A DNA stretch of 9,535 nucleotides from positions 1-9,535 of the forward strand of contig JACDFX010000023.1 in the NCBI GenBank assembly GCA_013815575.1, written 5' to 3'. The number at the start of each line of letters is the position of its first letter. Positions within the stretch are counted from its first letter, which is position 1. Below are positions 1 to 6,445 of this stretch, in pieces. The translations under genes were made by a program, and so were the position numbers. Below the pieces are notes generated by a model that was not told the DNA's origin, searched no databases, and was given only the letters and a program-made list of their open reading frames with translations. This stretch comes from Rubrobacter sp. (GTDB taxonomy: Bacteria > Actinomycetota > Rubrobacteria > Rubrobacterales > Rubrobacteraceae).

Positions 1-2329
1 CGAACGCGTCTTCTCCCAGCGCCGCGCGGGCCGCGGCCACGGTAAGGTCGTGCTCGGCGCGCCTGGCCGGCGGGAGGGGCCAGCCGGTATCCTCGCGCAG
101 CGCAGTGGCTGTACCACAGAGCCGCGCTACCCGTTCCATCCTCCCTTGCGCGACCGCTACTCGGGCCAGCCCCTCCAAGCAGCGCAGGATGGTGTGTTTG
201 AGGCCCACCCGCCATCCCAGCTCCAGGCTCTCTTCGTACAACCTCGACGCCCGCGCATCTTCGCCTGCTTCGCACGCCACGCTCCCGAGGCTGGCTAGCG
301 TGCGCACGATGCCCCACGAGTTATCCAGGCCACGAGACAAAGCCAGGCTCTCTTCCAGCAACGTCGTCGCGCGTCCGAGGTCTCCCTGCCCGCGCACCGC
401 GTCCGCCAGGGCGCGGAGGCTCCAGGCGATGCCAAACGTGGTACCAAACTCGCGGGCCAGGGCGAGGGACTGCTCGTGCAGGCGCACCGCGCGCTCGTAA
501 TCTCCCTGCTCGTAGGCCACAAACCCAAGCTCTCGGAGTGAAGCACTCACGCCTTTCTTATGGCCTACCTCCCGATACACGCTCATGCCCTCTTCGTGCA
601 GCGCCACCGCGCGATCGTAGTCCCCTTGCACCATAGCCAGGATGCCTGCTATCTGGAGCAGGTATGCCCTCGTGCGTGCGGGCAGCGCGTGCGGAACTTC
701 GCTGGTTCGGCCTCCCGCTCCGTCCAGCGCCAGGACCGCCTCCATCCACCGACGTCCCTCGCTCGTGTGGTTGCGCTCGATCCAGAGCCGCCACAGCGCA
801 ATCGCCAACCGCGCTCCCGTCTCCACCTCCAGATCTTGTACAGCCCAGCCTAGCGCTGCTCGCAGGTTATCGTACTCTCCCTCCAGCCGTCCCAACAAGA
901 ATGACCACCACACCACCCCATCCAGGCGCCCAGAAACTTCAGGCTGCGCGGCCTCGGCCAGCGCCAGGTAGTATTGGGCGTGCTTCCGGTGGGCCTCCTC
1001 CGCATCGCCACTCGATGCCAGACGCTCCAGGGCGTACTCCCGGATCGTCTCGAGCATCGTGAAGCGCGGTTCCCCGTCCTCATGGCGCGCAGGGGTTTCG
1101 TATCGCGATACCAGCAGGCTATTGTCCACTAGCGATGCCAATGTCTCCAGGACGCTGCCGTCCACCTGCTCGTCTTCCCCAGAGCCGCACACCGCCTCCG
1201 CCGCTTCCAGGGTGCAACCGCCGACTAAGACGGCGAGACGGCGGAATAGAGCCTGCTCGTCTGCATCGAGGAGGTCGTAGCTCCAGGCGATCGCGTCGCG
1301 CAGCGTCTGCTGGCGCCCGGGCAGGTCGCGTGCTCCCCCCGCGAGTAGCTGCAGCCCGCGGTCCAGCCGGTCGAGCAGAGCCCGCGGGGAGAACAGCTTG
1401 ACCCTTGCTGCCGCCAGCTCGATCGCCAACGGCAGCCCGTCGAGTCTCCGGCAGATCCTTGCCACGGTAGCCGCGTTCGTGGCGGTTAGCTCGAAGGCTG
1501 GCCTGGCAGCTTGAGCCCGCTGCTGGAAGAGCTCCACCGCGGGAGACTGCTCCAAGACCTCCATCTGCATCGAGCCTTCCGCGTCGGGAAGGGGCAGCGG
1601 GGGCACGGGGAATTGGTGCTCACCGCCGAGGCGTAGCGGCGCCCGGCTCGTCACCAGCACCGTCAGCTTTGGGCACGCCCCCACGAGGTCGGCCACCAGG
1701 GGCGCTGCCCCCAGGAGATGCTCGAAGTTGTCGAGCAGCAGTAGCATTTGTCTGCCCCGTAGATGCTGCTCCAGAGTCTCCCGCAGCGTCTGGCCCGCCA
1801 CGTCCCTGATCCCGAGCGCCTCGGCGAGGGCTGATGGCACGAGGTCGGAATCTCCCAGGGGAGCCAGGGGCACGAAGGCGACCCCCTCCGCGAACGCCCC
1901 CCGCGATCGTCCGGCCACCTCGACGGCCAGCCGGGTCTTGCCGACGCCACCGGGACCGGTCAGGGTCAGCAAGCGCACGTCTTCACGCAGCAGGAGGCGC
2001 GCGGCGCTCGCCGCTTCGTGGTCGCGTCCGACCAGGGGTGTGGCAGGCGTGGGAAGGTCACGGCGGGAAGGCTCCGCCGTCGCGCGGCGAATAGAGGAGC
2101 GGCGTGCCGCCGCCTCGAACCCCGCAAGGTCCTGCCCCGTCAACTCCAGGGCTTCCGCCAGCTTCTCTACGGTGTACCTGTGAGGCCGACGGCGCTCCCC
2201 GCGCTCGAGCAGGCCGATGGCTTGGGGGGTGAGGCCCGTCCTTCCGGCCAGATCCTCCTGGGTGATGTTGGCCGAGCTGCGGTGGCGCCGGAGGAGATCC
2301 CCGAACGTGAGGCCGGTGCCGGTTTCCAC
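1..2329 (-). CDS. XRE-family HTH / STAND (NB-ARC-like) ATPase / TPR transcriptional regulator, C terminus cut by window edge
   Basis: An uninterrupted frame of 776 codons starts at GTG 2329 and runs off the left edge. Domains in order: XRE helix-turn-helix at about residues 8-73 (core [22 protein letters not shown]); STAND/NB-ARC-like ATPase at about 97-310, with Walker A GPGGVGKT at 125-132, Walker B MLLLLD at 195-200 followed by NFEHLL, sensor-like [11 protein letters not shown] at 227-237 and [12 protein letters not shown] at 298-309; a winged-helix-like linker to about 440; then TPR-like helical repeats at about 550-730 (for example [24 protein letters not shown]). The last visible residues, [10 protein letters not shown], resemble the usual end of this family, so perhaps only some 30 residues are missing. 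The architecture is that of MalT/AfsR-type signal-transducing ATPase regulators: ligand binding to the TPR part is thought to license ATP-dependent oligomerisation and DNA binding. The ligand here is unknown. It is divergent from the small genes starting at 2498, which are its nearest candidate targets. The GTG start is chosen for its AGGAGG site and because the HTH begins just after it. Confidence 0.93.
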   Translation of the reverse strand, partial: METGTGLTFGDLLRRHRSSANITQEDLAGRTGLTPQAIGLLERGERRRPHRYTVEKLAEALELTGQDLAGFEAAARRSSIRRATAEPSRRDLPTPATPLVGRDHEAASAARLLLREDVRLLTLTGPGGVGKTRLAVEVAGRSRGAFAEGVAFVPLAPLGDSDLVPSALAEALGIRDVAGQTLRETLEQHLRGRQMLLLLDNFEHLLGAAPLVADLVGACPKLTVLVTSRAPLRLGGEHQFPVPPLPLPDAEGSMQMEVLEQSPAVELFQQRAQAARPAFELTATNAATVARICRRLDGLPLAIELAAARVKLFSPRALLDRLDRGLQLLAGGARDLPGRQQTLRDAIAWSYDLLDADEQALFRRLAVLVGGCTLEAAEAVCGSGEDEQVDGSVLETLASLVDNSLLVSRYETPARHEDGEPRFTMLETIREYALERLASSGDAEEAHRKHAQYYLALAEAAQPEVSGRLDGVVWWSFLLGRLEGEYDNLRAALGWAVQDLEVETGARLAIALWRLWIERNHTSEGRRWMEAVLALDGAGGRTSEVPHALPARTRAYLLQIAGILAMVQGDYDRAVALHEEGMSVYREVGHKKGVSASLRELGFVAYEQGDYERAVRLHEQSLALAREFGTTFGIAWSLRALADAVRGQGDLGRATTLLEESLALSRGLDNSWGIVRTLASLGSVACEAGEDARASRLYEESLELGWRVGLKHTILRCLEGLARVAVAQGRMERVARLCGTATALREDTGWPLPPARRAEHDLTVAAARAALGEDAF

Positions 2330-2337
2330 TTTTTCTG

Positions 2338-2343
2338 CCTCCT
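2338..2343 (-). promoter_or_regulatory. Shine-Dalgarno AGGAGG of the XRE-STAND regulator
   Basis: On the minus strand AGGAGG is followed by an 8-nt spacer (CAGAAAAA) and GTG at 2329-2327. This decides the non-ATG start; ATG codons just upstream lie in other frames and lead into short shadow frames. Confidence 0.85.
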
Positions 2344-2373
2344 GCCTGCGGGCCGCCAGCGCCACCCGGCGGC

Positions 2374-2379
2374 ATCGTA
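2374..2379 (-). promoter_or_regulatory. Possible -10 element for the XRE-STAND regulator
   Basis: The minus strand reads TACGAT here, a 4/6 match to TATAAT, about 45 nt upstream of the GTG start. No convincing -35 hexamer is seen at 16-18 nt, so this is only a weak candidate. Confidence 0.2.
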
Positions 2380-2397
2380 GCACACGTTTCTTGGTGA

Positions 2398-2421
2398 TTG
2401 TTTGGGTTGTTGTTTGGGTTG
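2398..2421. repeat. Perfect 12-bp tandem duplication in the divergent intergenic region
   Basis: TTGTTTGGGTTG occurs twice head to tail (2398-2409 and 2410-2421). It lies about 70-90 nt upstream of the regulator start and 77-100 nt upstream of the plus-strand gene at 2498, and is strikingly T/G-biased on one strand within otherwise mixed GC-rich DNA. The position between two divergent genes, and spacing close to one helical turn, would suit a regulator binding to two half-sites on one face of DNA. Binding by the neighbouring XRE protein is inference. Confidence 0.6.
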
Positions 2422-2432
2422 TCGCTGGGAGC

Positions 2433-2443
2433 GGCGAATCGCC
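2433..2443. repeat. 11-bp palindrome GGCGA-A-TCGCC
   Basis: Perfect inverted repeat with 5-bp arms and a 1-base centre, 12 nt to the right of the tandem duplication. It could be an operator half of the divergent promoter region or chance; a repeat of this length is not rare in GC-rich DNA. Confidence 0.35.
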
Positions 2444-2497
2444 AGGGGCATGATCCAGACAGGACGGAACGCCCGAAGTAGCGAGAGAGGTGAGAAC

Positions 2498-2911
2498 GTG
2501 AACCATTATTGCGACATCTTTTTCTGGAGGGCCTCGGATCAGGCAGCAGTGGCGCGACACCTCAGGGATCGGACCAGGATGAGCGGTGAACCGGACACAC
2601 CGCGGCGCGCCGGCCTCGTCCGGTCGGCCTTACTACCTATGCTGCGCATGGCGGGGCTGGCGGAGCAGCCGGTAGAGGCAAGACCGGTCGAGCGGGAGGA
2701 GACCCCGGTACGGGAGAGCTGCGACTGTGGTGGTGAGGAGGAGTTCGAGTCCCGGGAGGCGGTGCTCGACGACGGAGAGTGGGTTCTCCGATGCCTGGAG
2801 TGCGGGCACCTGGATCGCCTGCGCTGGCTGTCAGACGAGGCCAGGCCTCTCGTGCTGGCAGTGGCGCGGCGGCGGAAGCGCCTGCTGCTGAGGCGGAAGG
2901 TGAGATCATGA
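2498..2911 (+). CDS. Small zinc-ribbon-like protein of unknown function
   Basis: The 137-residue frame is assigned from GTG 2498, which has GAGAGGTGA just upstream (AGGTGA ends 4 nt before the start). An alternative ATG at 2579 (residue 28, beginning MSGEPD) has a weaker upstream site, so the N-terminal 27 residues are uncertain. Residues 75-77 are CDC and 99-102 are CLEC, followed by GHLDRLRWL. This CxC-x21-CxxC set, with His104 beside it, looks like a small zinc ribbon. The C-terminal 25 residues are strongly basic and arginine-rich ([11 protein letters not shown]), which could contact nucleic acid or an acidic partner. I recognise no named family and see no catalytic motif. Its stop codon overlaps the start of the following 17-codon ORF, and the gene is divergent from the XRE-STAND regulator, so it may be under its control. 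Coding status is supported by the RBS, the cysteine pattern and lack of a competing frame. Confidence 0.6.
   Translation: MNHYCDIFFWRASDQAAVARHLRDRTRMSGEPDTPRRAGLVRSALLPMLRMAGLAEQPVEARPVEREETPVRESCDCGGEEEFESREAVLDDGEWVLRCLECGHLDRLRWLSDEARPLVLAVARRRKRLLLRRKVRS
2895..2903 (+). promoter_or_regulatory. Strong Shine-Dalgarno GGAAGGTGA before the 17-codon ORF
   Basis: GGAAGGTGA lies inside the 3' end of the zinc-ribbon gene and ends 4 nt (GATC) before ATG 2908. It closely resembles the complement of the 16S 3' end, which makes the downstream mini-ORF more credible. Confidence 0.5.
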
Positions 2912-2961
2912 ACGCTCCAAAGGTGATGTTGGCGTATTGGCTCCCTCCGGTTTGCGACTAG
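2908..2961 (+). CDS. Candidate 17-residue peptide, translationally coupled to the zinc-ribbon gene
   Basis: The ATG at 2908 shares ATGA with the TGA stop of the upstream gene (2909-2911) and is preceded by a strong ribosome-binding site. The product would be [17 protein letters not shown], ending at TAG 2959-2961. It has a hydrophobic centre (VMLAYWLPPV), one cysteine near the end and no obvious leader-peptide run of regulatory codons. It could be a functional micropeptide, a translated leader coupling to the exported-protein gene 74 nt downstream, or a remnant of a longer gene. A 4-nt stop/start overlap with a good RBS is usually a sign of real translation, but conservation cannot be judged from one sequence. 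Confidence 0.4.
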   Translation: MNAPKVMLAYWLPPVCD

Positions 2962-2997
2962 GTCACGACTACGAGGATGCCGAGTAGCTGACGCGGC

Positions 2998-3015
2998 GGG
3001 GCTGGTTACTGCCCC
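2998..3015 (+). other. Small hairpin in the leader of the exported-protein gene
   Basis: GGGGC (2998-3002) and GCCCC (3011-3015) can pair around an 8-base loop. The stem ends 5 nt before the GGAAGGAG ribosome-binding site at 3021-3028, so it does not occlude it. No T-tract follows, which argues against an intrinsic terminator. A short, possibly incidental structure. Confidence 0.25.
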
Positions 3016-3035
3016 TCGACGGAAGGAGTAGAGCA

Positions 3036-3257
3036 GTGGTGTTGACGAAGAAGCTAGGGGTCCTGTTGGCCGCAGCAATGGTGGTGGTGATGTTGGCCAT
3101 TGGCACCCCGGCGTTTGCCGCCAAGGGTGGCAACCCGAACGAAGCGTCCTGCGGCCTGGGCCGCGATTTAGCGCAGGCCGGGATAGCGAATCAAGCTGGG
3201 CCGGGCGCGTCCGAAGAGGCGCGGGTCCCTCCCGCGTCTATCGGCTGCACTGGTTAA
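3036..3257 (+). CDS. Small exported protein with Sec signal peptide and two cysteines
   Basis: Starts at GTG 3036, 7 nt after GGAAGGAG; a second in-frame GTG follows immediately. The 73-residue product has a textbook signal peptide: basic n-region (TKK at 4-6), hydrophobic core at 8-22, and an AFA|A cleavage site after residue 28. The predicted mature part is about 45 residues, rich in Gly, Ala, Asn and Pro, with Cys39 and Cys71 near its two ends (SCGLG and GCTG), which could form one disulfide closing most of the chain. There is no lipobox, so it is probably released or wall-associated. I do not recognise the family. It follows two other small plus-strand ORFs and is separated from the large XRE-STAND regulator only by them. 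A role as secreted signal, small toxin or surface peptide is possible but nothing in the sequence decides. Confidence 0.75.
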   Translation: MVLTKKLGVLLAAAMVVVMLAIGTPAFAAKGGNPNEASCGLGRDLAQAGIANQAGPGASEEARVPPASIGCTG

Positions 3258-3362
3258 GGATAGGGCTGCTCAACGCCGCGAGTGCCGCCCTCTCAAGGCT
3301 GCCGGCCCTCGTCCGGTGCAACCGTAACGCTCGCGCTTAGCGGATGGCATGCCTCCTTCGGC
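3258..3362. other. Convergent intergenic spacer with a weak imperfect hairpin
   Basis: About 105 bases between the end of the exported-protein gene and the 3' end of the CysK-like gene. At 3322-3343 the segments CCG-TAA-CGC and GCG-TTA-CGG can pair with two single-base bulges and a very tight turn. There is no T-run on either strand, so it is at best a weak candidate for a bidirectional transcription end. A short palindrome, GGCATGCC, is at 3346-3353. Nothing else is seen. Confidence 0.25.
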
Positions 3363-4304
3363 TCAGGTGTAGTTCTCCGAGGTGAGCCGGACCCCATCCT
3401 TCGCCGCGAAGTGCTCGCTTATGTACTTCTCGCCCTCGTCGCAGAACAGGGTGACGACGGTCTCTAGCTCTGGGTATGACTCGCGCACCTTCCTTGCGGC
3501 TATGAGGTTCGCCCCGCTGCTCGGACCTACGAAGAGGCCGTGGCGTTTTGCTAGACGGCGCATCTCTTCGACGGCCTCCTCGGAGTCCACGGCGAGGGTG
3601 TCGTTGACGAGCTTCTGGTGGCGCTGGAAGATGCCTGGGACGAAGCCGTCCGCTATGCCCTCTATGAGGTGCTCGCCCACCTCGCCGCACAGGATGGTCG
3701 AGGACTCCGACGGCTCCATCGCGAAGAGCCTGACGTCCGGGTTGACCTCGCGGAAGGCCTGGCCGACGCCGACGAGGGTGCCGCCGGTCCCGACGCCCAT
3801 GACGAGAGCGTCCGGGACGACGCCTTCGGGGAGTTGGGCCAGGATCTCCGGCCCGAGCCAGGTGCGATTCTCCTCGACGTTCCACTCGTTCTCGAACTGG
3901 GAGGGGCAGAAGTAGCCGGGCTCCGCGCCGAGCTCTTTGGCCTTTGCGAGCGCTTCGTCCACCTGGAAGTGGCCGAGCTGGAGGACCTCTGCCCCGAAGG
4001 CGCGGCTTATGGCGACACGTTCACCGCTCATCCCCTCGGGCATGACGACGAGCATCCTGTAGCCCTTGACGGCGGCGACCATCGAGAGGGCGTTGCCGGT
4101 GTTGCCGCTCGTCGCCTCGACTATGGTGTCACCGTGCTTGAGAATACCCTCGTCTTCGGCGCGCTCGATCATGTATTTGGCGATGCGCGCTTTTACGGAC
4201 CCCGATGGGTTCAGGTACTCCAGCTTGCAGTAGATGCCGTCGAGCTCCAGCATCGGCGTGTCGCCGACGGCGTCGAGGATGCTCCCGGATAGACCGTTTC
4301 TCAT
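3363..4304 (-). CDS. Cysteine synthase-like PLP-dependent enzyme (fold type II)
   Basis: 313 residues from ATG 4304, chosen over a longer upstream ATG (4355) because GGAGGT at 4309-4314 precedes it and the upstream gene ends at 4315. Visible landmarks: PLP lysine K38 in NPSGSVKARIA, substrate loop TSGNTG at 65-70, phosphate-binding GTGGT at 172-176, GPSSGAN at 260-266, and C-terminal FCDEGEKYIS at 287-296. Length fits O-acetylserine sulfhydrylase/cystathionine beta-synthase catalytic domains (about 300-330); no CBS or heme domain is present. Two details differ from standard CysK: the loop that reads QFxNPANP in E. coli CysK is QFENEWN here, and the usual Ser-Ser-Gly-Glu before the last helix is Asp-Glu-Gly-Glu. 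It may therefore make cysteine or catalyse another beta-replacement or beta-elimination. It is the last gene of the operon, 10 nt after the SDR gene, and no CysE partner is visible. Confidence 0.85.
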   Translation of the reverse strand: MRNGLSGSILDAVGDTPMLELDGIYCKLEYLNPSGSVKARIAKYMIERAEDEGILKHGDTIVEATSGNTGNALSMVAAVKGYRMLVVMPEGMSGERVAISRAFGAEVLQLGHFQVDEALAKAKELGAEPGYFCPSQFENEWNVEENRTWLGPEILAQLPEGVVPDALVMGVGTGGTLVGVGQAFREVNPDVRLFAMEPSESSTILCGEVGEHLIEGIADGFVPGIFQRHQKLVNDTLAVDSEEAVEEMRRLAKRHGLFVGPSSGANLIAARKVRESYPELETVVTLFCDEGEKYISEHFAAKDGVRLTSENYT

Positions 4305-4308
4305 TTCA

Positions 4309-4314
4309 ACCTCC
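4309..4314 (-). promoter_or_regulatory. Shine-Dalgarno GGAGGT of the CysK-like gene
   Basis: GGAGGT fills the gap between the SDR stop (TAG, 4317-4315) and ATG 4304 with a 4-nt spacer (TGAA). It fixes the start 17 codons inside the longest possible frame. Confidence 0.8.
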
Positions 4315-5082
4315 CTACTCGGGCGTAACGTATGCCCCGGAGAGGCCGCCGTCAACCAGGAAGGTGGAGGCGGTCATGTACGAGGACTCATCGGAGGCTA
4401 GGAAGAGGGCGGCGTTGGCGATCTCGACGGCCTCCGCAAAACGTCCCATCGGCAGGTGGACGAGCCGCCTGGCGGCCTTCTCGGGGTCTTTGGCGAAGAG
4501 CTCTTGCAGGAGCGGCGTGTTCACGGGTCCCGGGCACAACGCGTTGACGCGGACTCCCTGGCGGGCGAACTGGACGCCGAGCTCGCGGCTCATGGCGAGG
4601 ACGCCGCCCTTCGATGCGGTGTAGGAGATCTGGCTTGTGGCGGCCCCCATCACGGCCACGAACGAGGCCGTGTTCACGACAGACCCGCCGCCCCGCTCCA
4701 GCAGGTGCGGGATCCCATGCTTGCAGCAGAGGTAGACGGACTTCAGGTTCACGTTCTGGACCCGCTCCCAGGCCTCCATCTCAGTCTCCAGGATGGAATC
4801 GTCGTCGGGCGGGGAGATGCCGGCGTTGTTGAAGAGGATGTCGATGCCGCCGAAGCGTTCCGCAGTCTCCCGGTACATCCGCTGCACGTGGTCCGGGTCC
4901 GTCACGTCGGCGTTGACGTAGAGGCCGTCTAGTTCGGCGGCGACGGCCTGGCCCGGCCCGTCGGCGAGGTCCGCGACGCACACGCGCGCGCCCTCCTCGG
5001 CGAAGCGGCGGGCCGTCTCGCGGCCGATTCCGCTCGCACCGCCCGTGATGACCGCGACCTTGTTTTCGAGGCGACCGGGCAT
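4315..5082 (-). CDS. Short-chain dehydrogenase/reductase (classical SDR), probable alcohol dehydrogenase step
   Basis: 255 residues, the usual length of a classical SDR. Rossmann dinucleotide motif TGGASGIG at 13-20, an acidic residue at the end of strand 2 (Asp38 in VADL) that favours NAD(H) over NADP(H), NNAG at 85-88, Asn112 in NVNLKS, catalytic Ser140 and Tyr154-x3-Lys158, then PGPVNTP at 184-190. Automatic annotation would likely call it 3-oxoacyl-ACP reductase, but nothing shows a fatty-acid role. It begins 1 nt after the aldehyde dehydrogenase stop, with GGAGGG at 5091-5096 inside that gene's end. In context the best guess is NAD-dependent oxidation of the hydroxyl of gamma-glutamyl-ethanolamide (or a similar amino-alcohol conjugate) to the aldehyde used by the neighbouring dehydrogenase. 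The SDR fold is certain; the substrate is inferred. Confidence 0.9.
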   Translation of the reverse strand: MPGRLENKVAVITGGASGIGRETARRFAEEGARVCVADLADGPGQAVAAELDGLYVNADVTDPDHVQRMYRETAERFGGIDILFNNAGISPPDDDSILETEMEAWERVQNVNLKSVYLCCKHGIPHLLERGGGSVVNTASFVAVMGAATSQISYTASKGGVLAMSRELGVQFARQGVRVNALCPGPVNTPLLQELFAKDPEKAARRLVHLPMGRFAEAVEIANAALFLASDESSYMTASTFLVDGGLSGAYVTPE

Positions 5083-5083
5083 G

Positions 5084-6445
5084 TTAGTTACCCTCCGTGG
5101 AGATGTAGACGTTCTTCAACTCGGTGTAGTGGTCGAGGGCGTGCGGGCCGAGCTCGCGGCCCACGCCCGACTGCTTGAAGCCGCCGAACGGGGTGGCTAC
5201 CCGGACGGAGGTGTTGGAGTTGATGGAGATGACACCGGTCTCGATGCGGCGGGCGACGCGGAGGGCCTTCGCCCCGTTCTCGGTCCAGACAGATCCGGAG
5301 AGGCCGTAGGGGGTGTCGTTGGCCTGGCGGACGGCGTCGTCCTCGTCGTCGAACGGGATCACGACGACCACGGGGCCGAATATTTCTTCTCGTGCGGCTT
5401 TGTCCTTGTTGGAGACCGGCGCGAGCACGGTCGGCGGGAACCAGAAGCCGGAACCTTCAGGGGATCGGCCCCTGAGCGCCACGGGAGCGTCCTCCGGCAC
5501 GTAGGCGGCGACCTTGTTCCGATGGTCGGCGGAGATGAGCGGGCCCATCTCCGTGGCCTCGTCGAGCGGGTCCCCGACGCGCAGGTCCTCCACGGCCGGC
5601 TTCATCAGGTTCAGGAACTCGTCGAAGACGTCTTTTTGTACGAGGATGCGGGAGCGGGCGCAGCAGTCCTGGCCGGCGTTGCCGAAGACGGCCATGGGCG
5701 CGGAGGCTGCGGCCCTTTCGAGGTCGGCGTCGGCGAAGACGACGTTGGCGGACTTGCCGCCGAGTTCCAGGGTGACGCGTTTTATGGTGCCGGAGGCGCC
5801 GGCCATGATCCCACGCCCCACCGCCGTCGAACCCGTGAACGCGACCTTCGCCACGTCTTCGTGCTCAACGAGGCGTTGTCCGACGACACTCCCGGGTCCG
5901 ACGAGGACGTTGACGACGCCCTCGGGGATGCCCGCCTCGCGTGCGATCCTCTCGAATTCCAGAGCCGTTAGCGGGGTGAGCTCGGCCGGCTTTAGCACTA
6001 TCGTGTTGCCGGCGGCCAGAGCCGGGGCCATCTTCCAGCTCGCGATGGTAAGTGGGAAGTTCCACGGCACGATCAGGCCGACGACCCCGAGGGGCTCCCG
6101 GAAGGTAACGTCCACGCCCCCTGAGACCGGGATCGTGTCGCCGAGCAGCCTCTCTGGCATTCCGGCGTAGTAGTGGAAGGTGTCGGCAACCATGCCCATC
6201 TCGTCGCGGGCATCGTTTATGGGTTTTCCGGTGTCCCTGGACTCCAGTTGGGCCAGGTTCTCCTTCTCGGCCTCGAGCGCGCCGGCGAGGCGGCGCAGGA
6301 GGCGGGAGCGGTCGGTGGGCTCGACGTCGCGCCACGCCGGGAAGGCCTTCTTGGCGCGGGCGACCGCTGCGTCGGCGTCTCTGGCGGTGGCGGGTTCGAT
6401 GCGTTCGACCACCTCTTCGGTGGCGGGGTTCAGGATCTCAAGCAA
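5084..6445 (-). CDS. NAD(P)-dependent aldehyde dehydrogenase (PuuC/betaine-aldehyde type)
   Basis: 453 residues with all ALDH-superfamily marks: PWNFP with Asn129, LELGGKS with general base Glu227, catalytic Cys261 in GQDCCARSR, EEIFGP at 353-358 (cofactor glutamate Glu354) and PFGGFKQSG at 419-427. The start is TTG 6445, directly abutting the TAG stop of the hydrolase gene, with GGAGGT 7 nt upstream. The first residues (LEILNPATEE) are the normal beginning of the catalytic fold, so the protein is short at the N terminus compared with many 475-500-residue homologues but complete. In the operon it would oxidise a gamma-glutamylated amino-aldehyde to the acid: gamma-glutamylglycine if the substrate is ethanolamine, or gamma-glutamyl-GABA if putrescine. 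Confidence 0.92.
   Translation of the reverse strand: MLEILNPATEEVVERIEPATARDADAAVARAKKAFPAWRDVEPTDRSRLLRRLAGALEAEKENLAQLESRDTGKPINDARDEMGMVADTFHYYAGMPERLLGDTIPVSGGVDVTFREPLGVVGLIVPWNFPLTIASWKMAPALAAGNTIVLKPAELTPLTALEFERIAREAGIPEGVVNVLVGPGSVVGQRLVEHEDVAKVAFTGSTAVGRGIMAGASGTIKRVTLELGGKSANVVFADADLERAAASAPMAVFGNAGQDCCARSRILVQKDVFDEFLNLMKPAVEDLRVGDPLDEATEMGPLISADHRNKVAAYVPEDAPVALRGRSPEGSGFWFPPTVLAPVSNKDKAAREEIFGPVVVVIPFDDEDDAVRQANDTPYGLSGSVWTENGAKALRVARRIETGVISINSNTSVRVATPFGGFKQSGVGRELGPHALDHYTELKNVYISTEGN

Noticed and set aside
105..2183. Several plus-strand frames (for example 105-500, 664-1062, 1728-2183)
   Set aside because: All lie opposite the single long regulator frame, which carries Walker, HTH and TPR motifs; their products are low-complexity Arg/Ser/Pro-rich.
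1..2329. STAND ATPase as an anti-phage Avs-type defence protein
   Set aside because: It has an N-terminal XRE DNA-binding domain and no nuclease, protease or membrane effector, which fits a transcription regulator instead.
3322..3343. Intrinsic terminator between the convergent genes
   Set aside because: The stem is interrupted by two bulges with almost no loop and no T-tract on either strand; listed only as a weak hairpin.
3282..3467. 61-codon plus-strand frame across the convergent spacer
   Set aside because: Mostly antisense to the C terminus of the CysK-like gene, with no ribosome-binding site or recognisable motif.
3618..4292. 224-codon plus-strand frame opposite the CysK-like gene
   Set aside because: Antisense shadow of a gene with intact PLP motifs; no family features.
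5045..5971. 308-codon plus-strand frame opposite the aldehyde dehydrogenase
   Set aside because: It is antisense to a clear ALDH with all catalytic motifs; the Gly/Val/Asp/Glu-rich translation is the usual shadow in GC-rich DNA and shows no domain.
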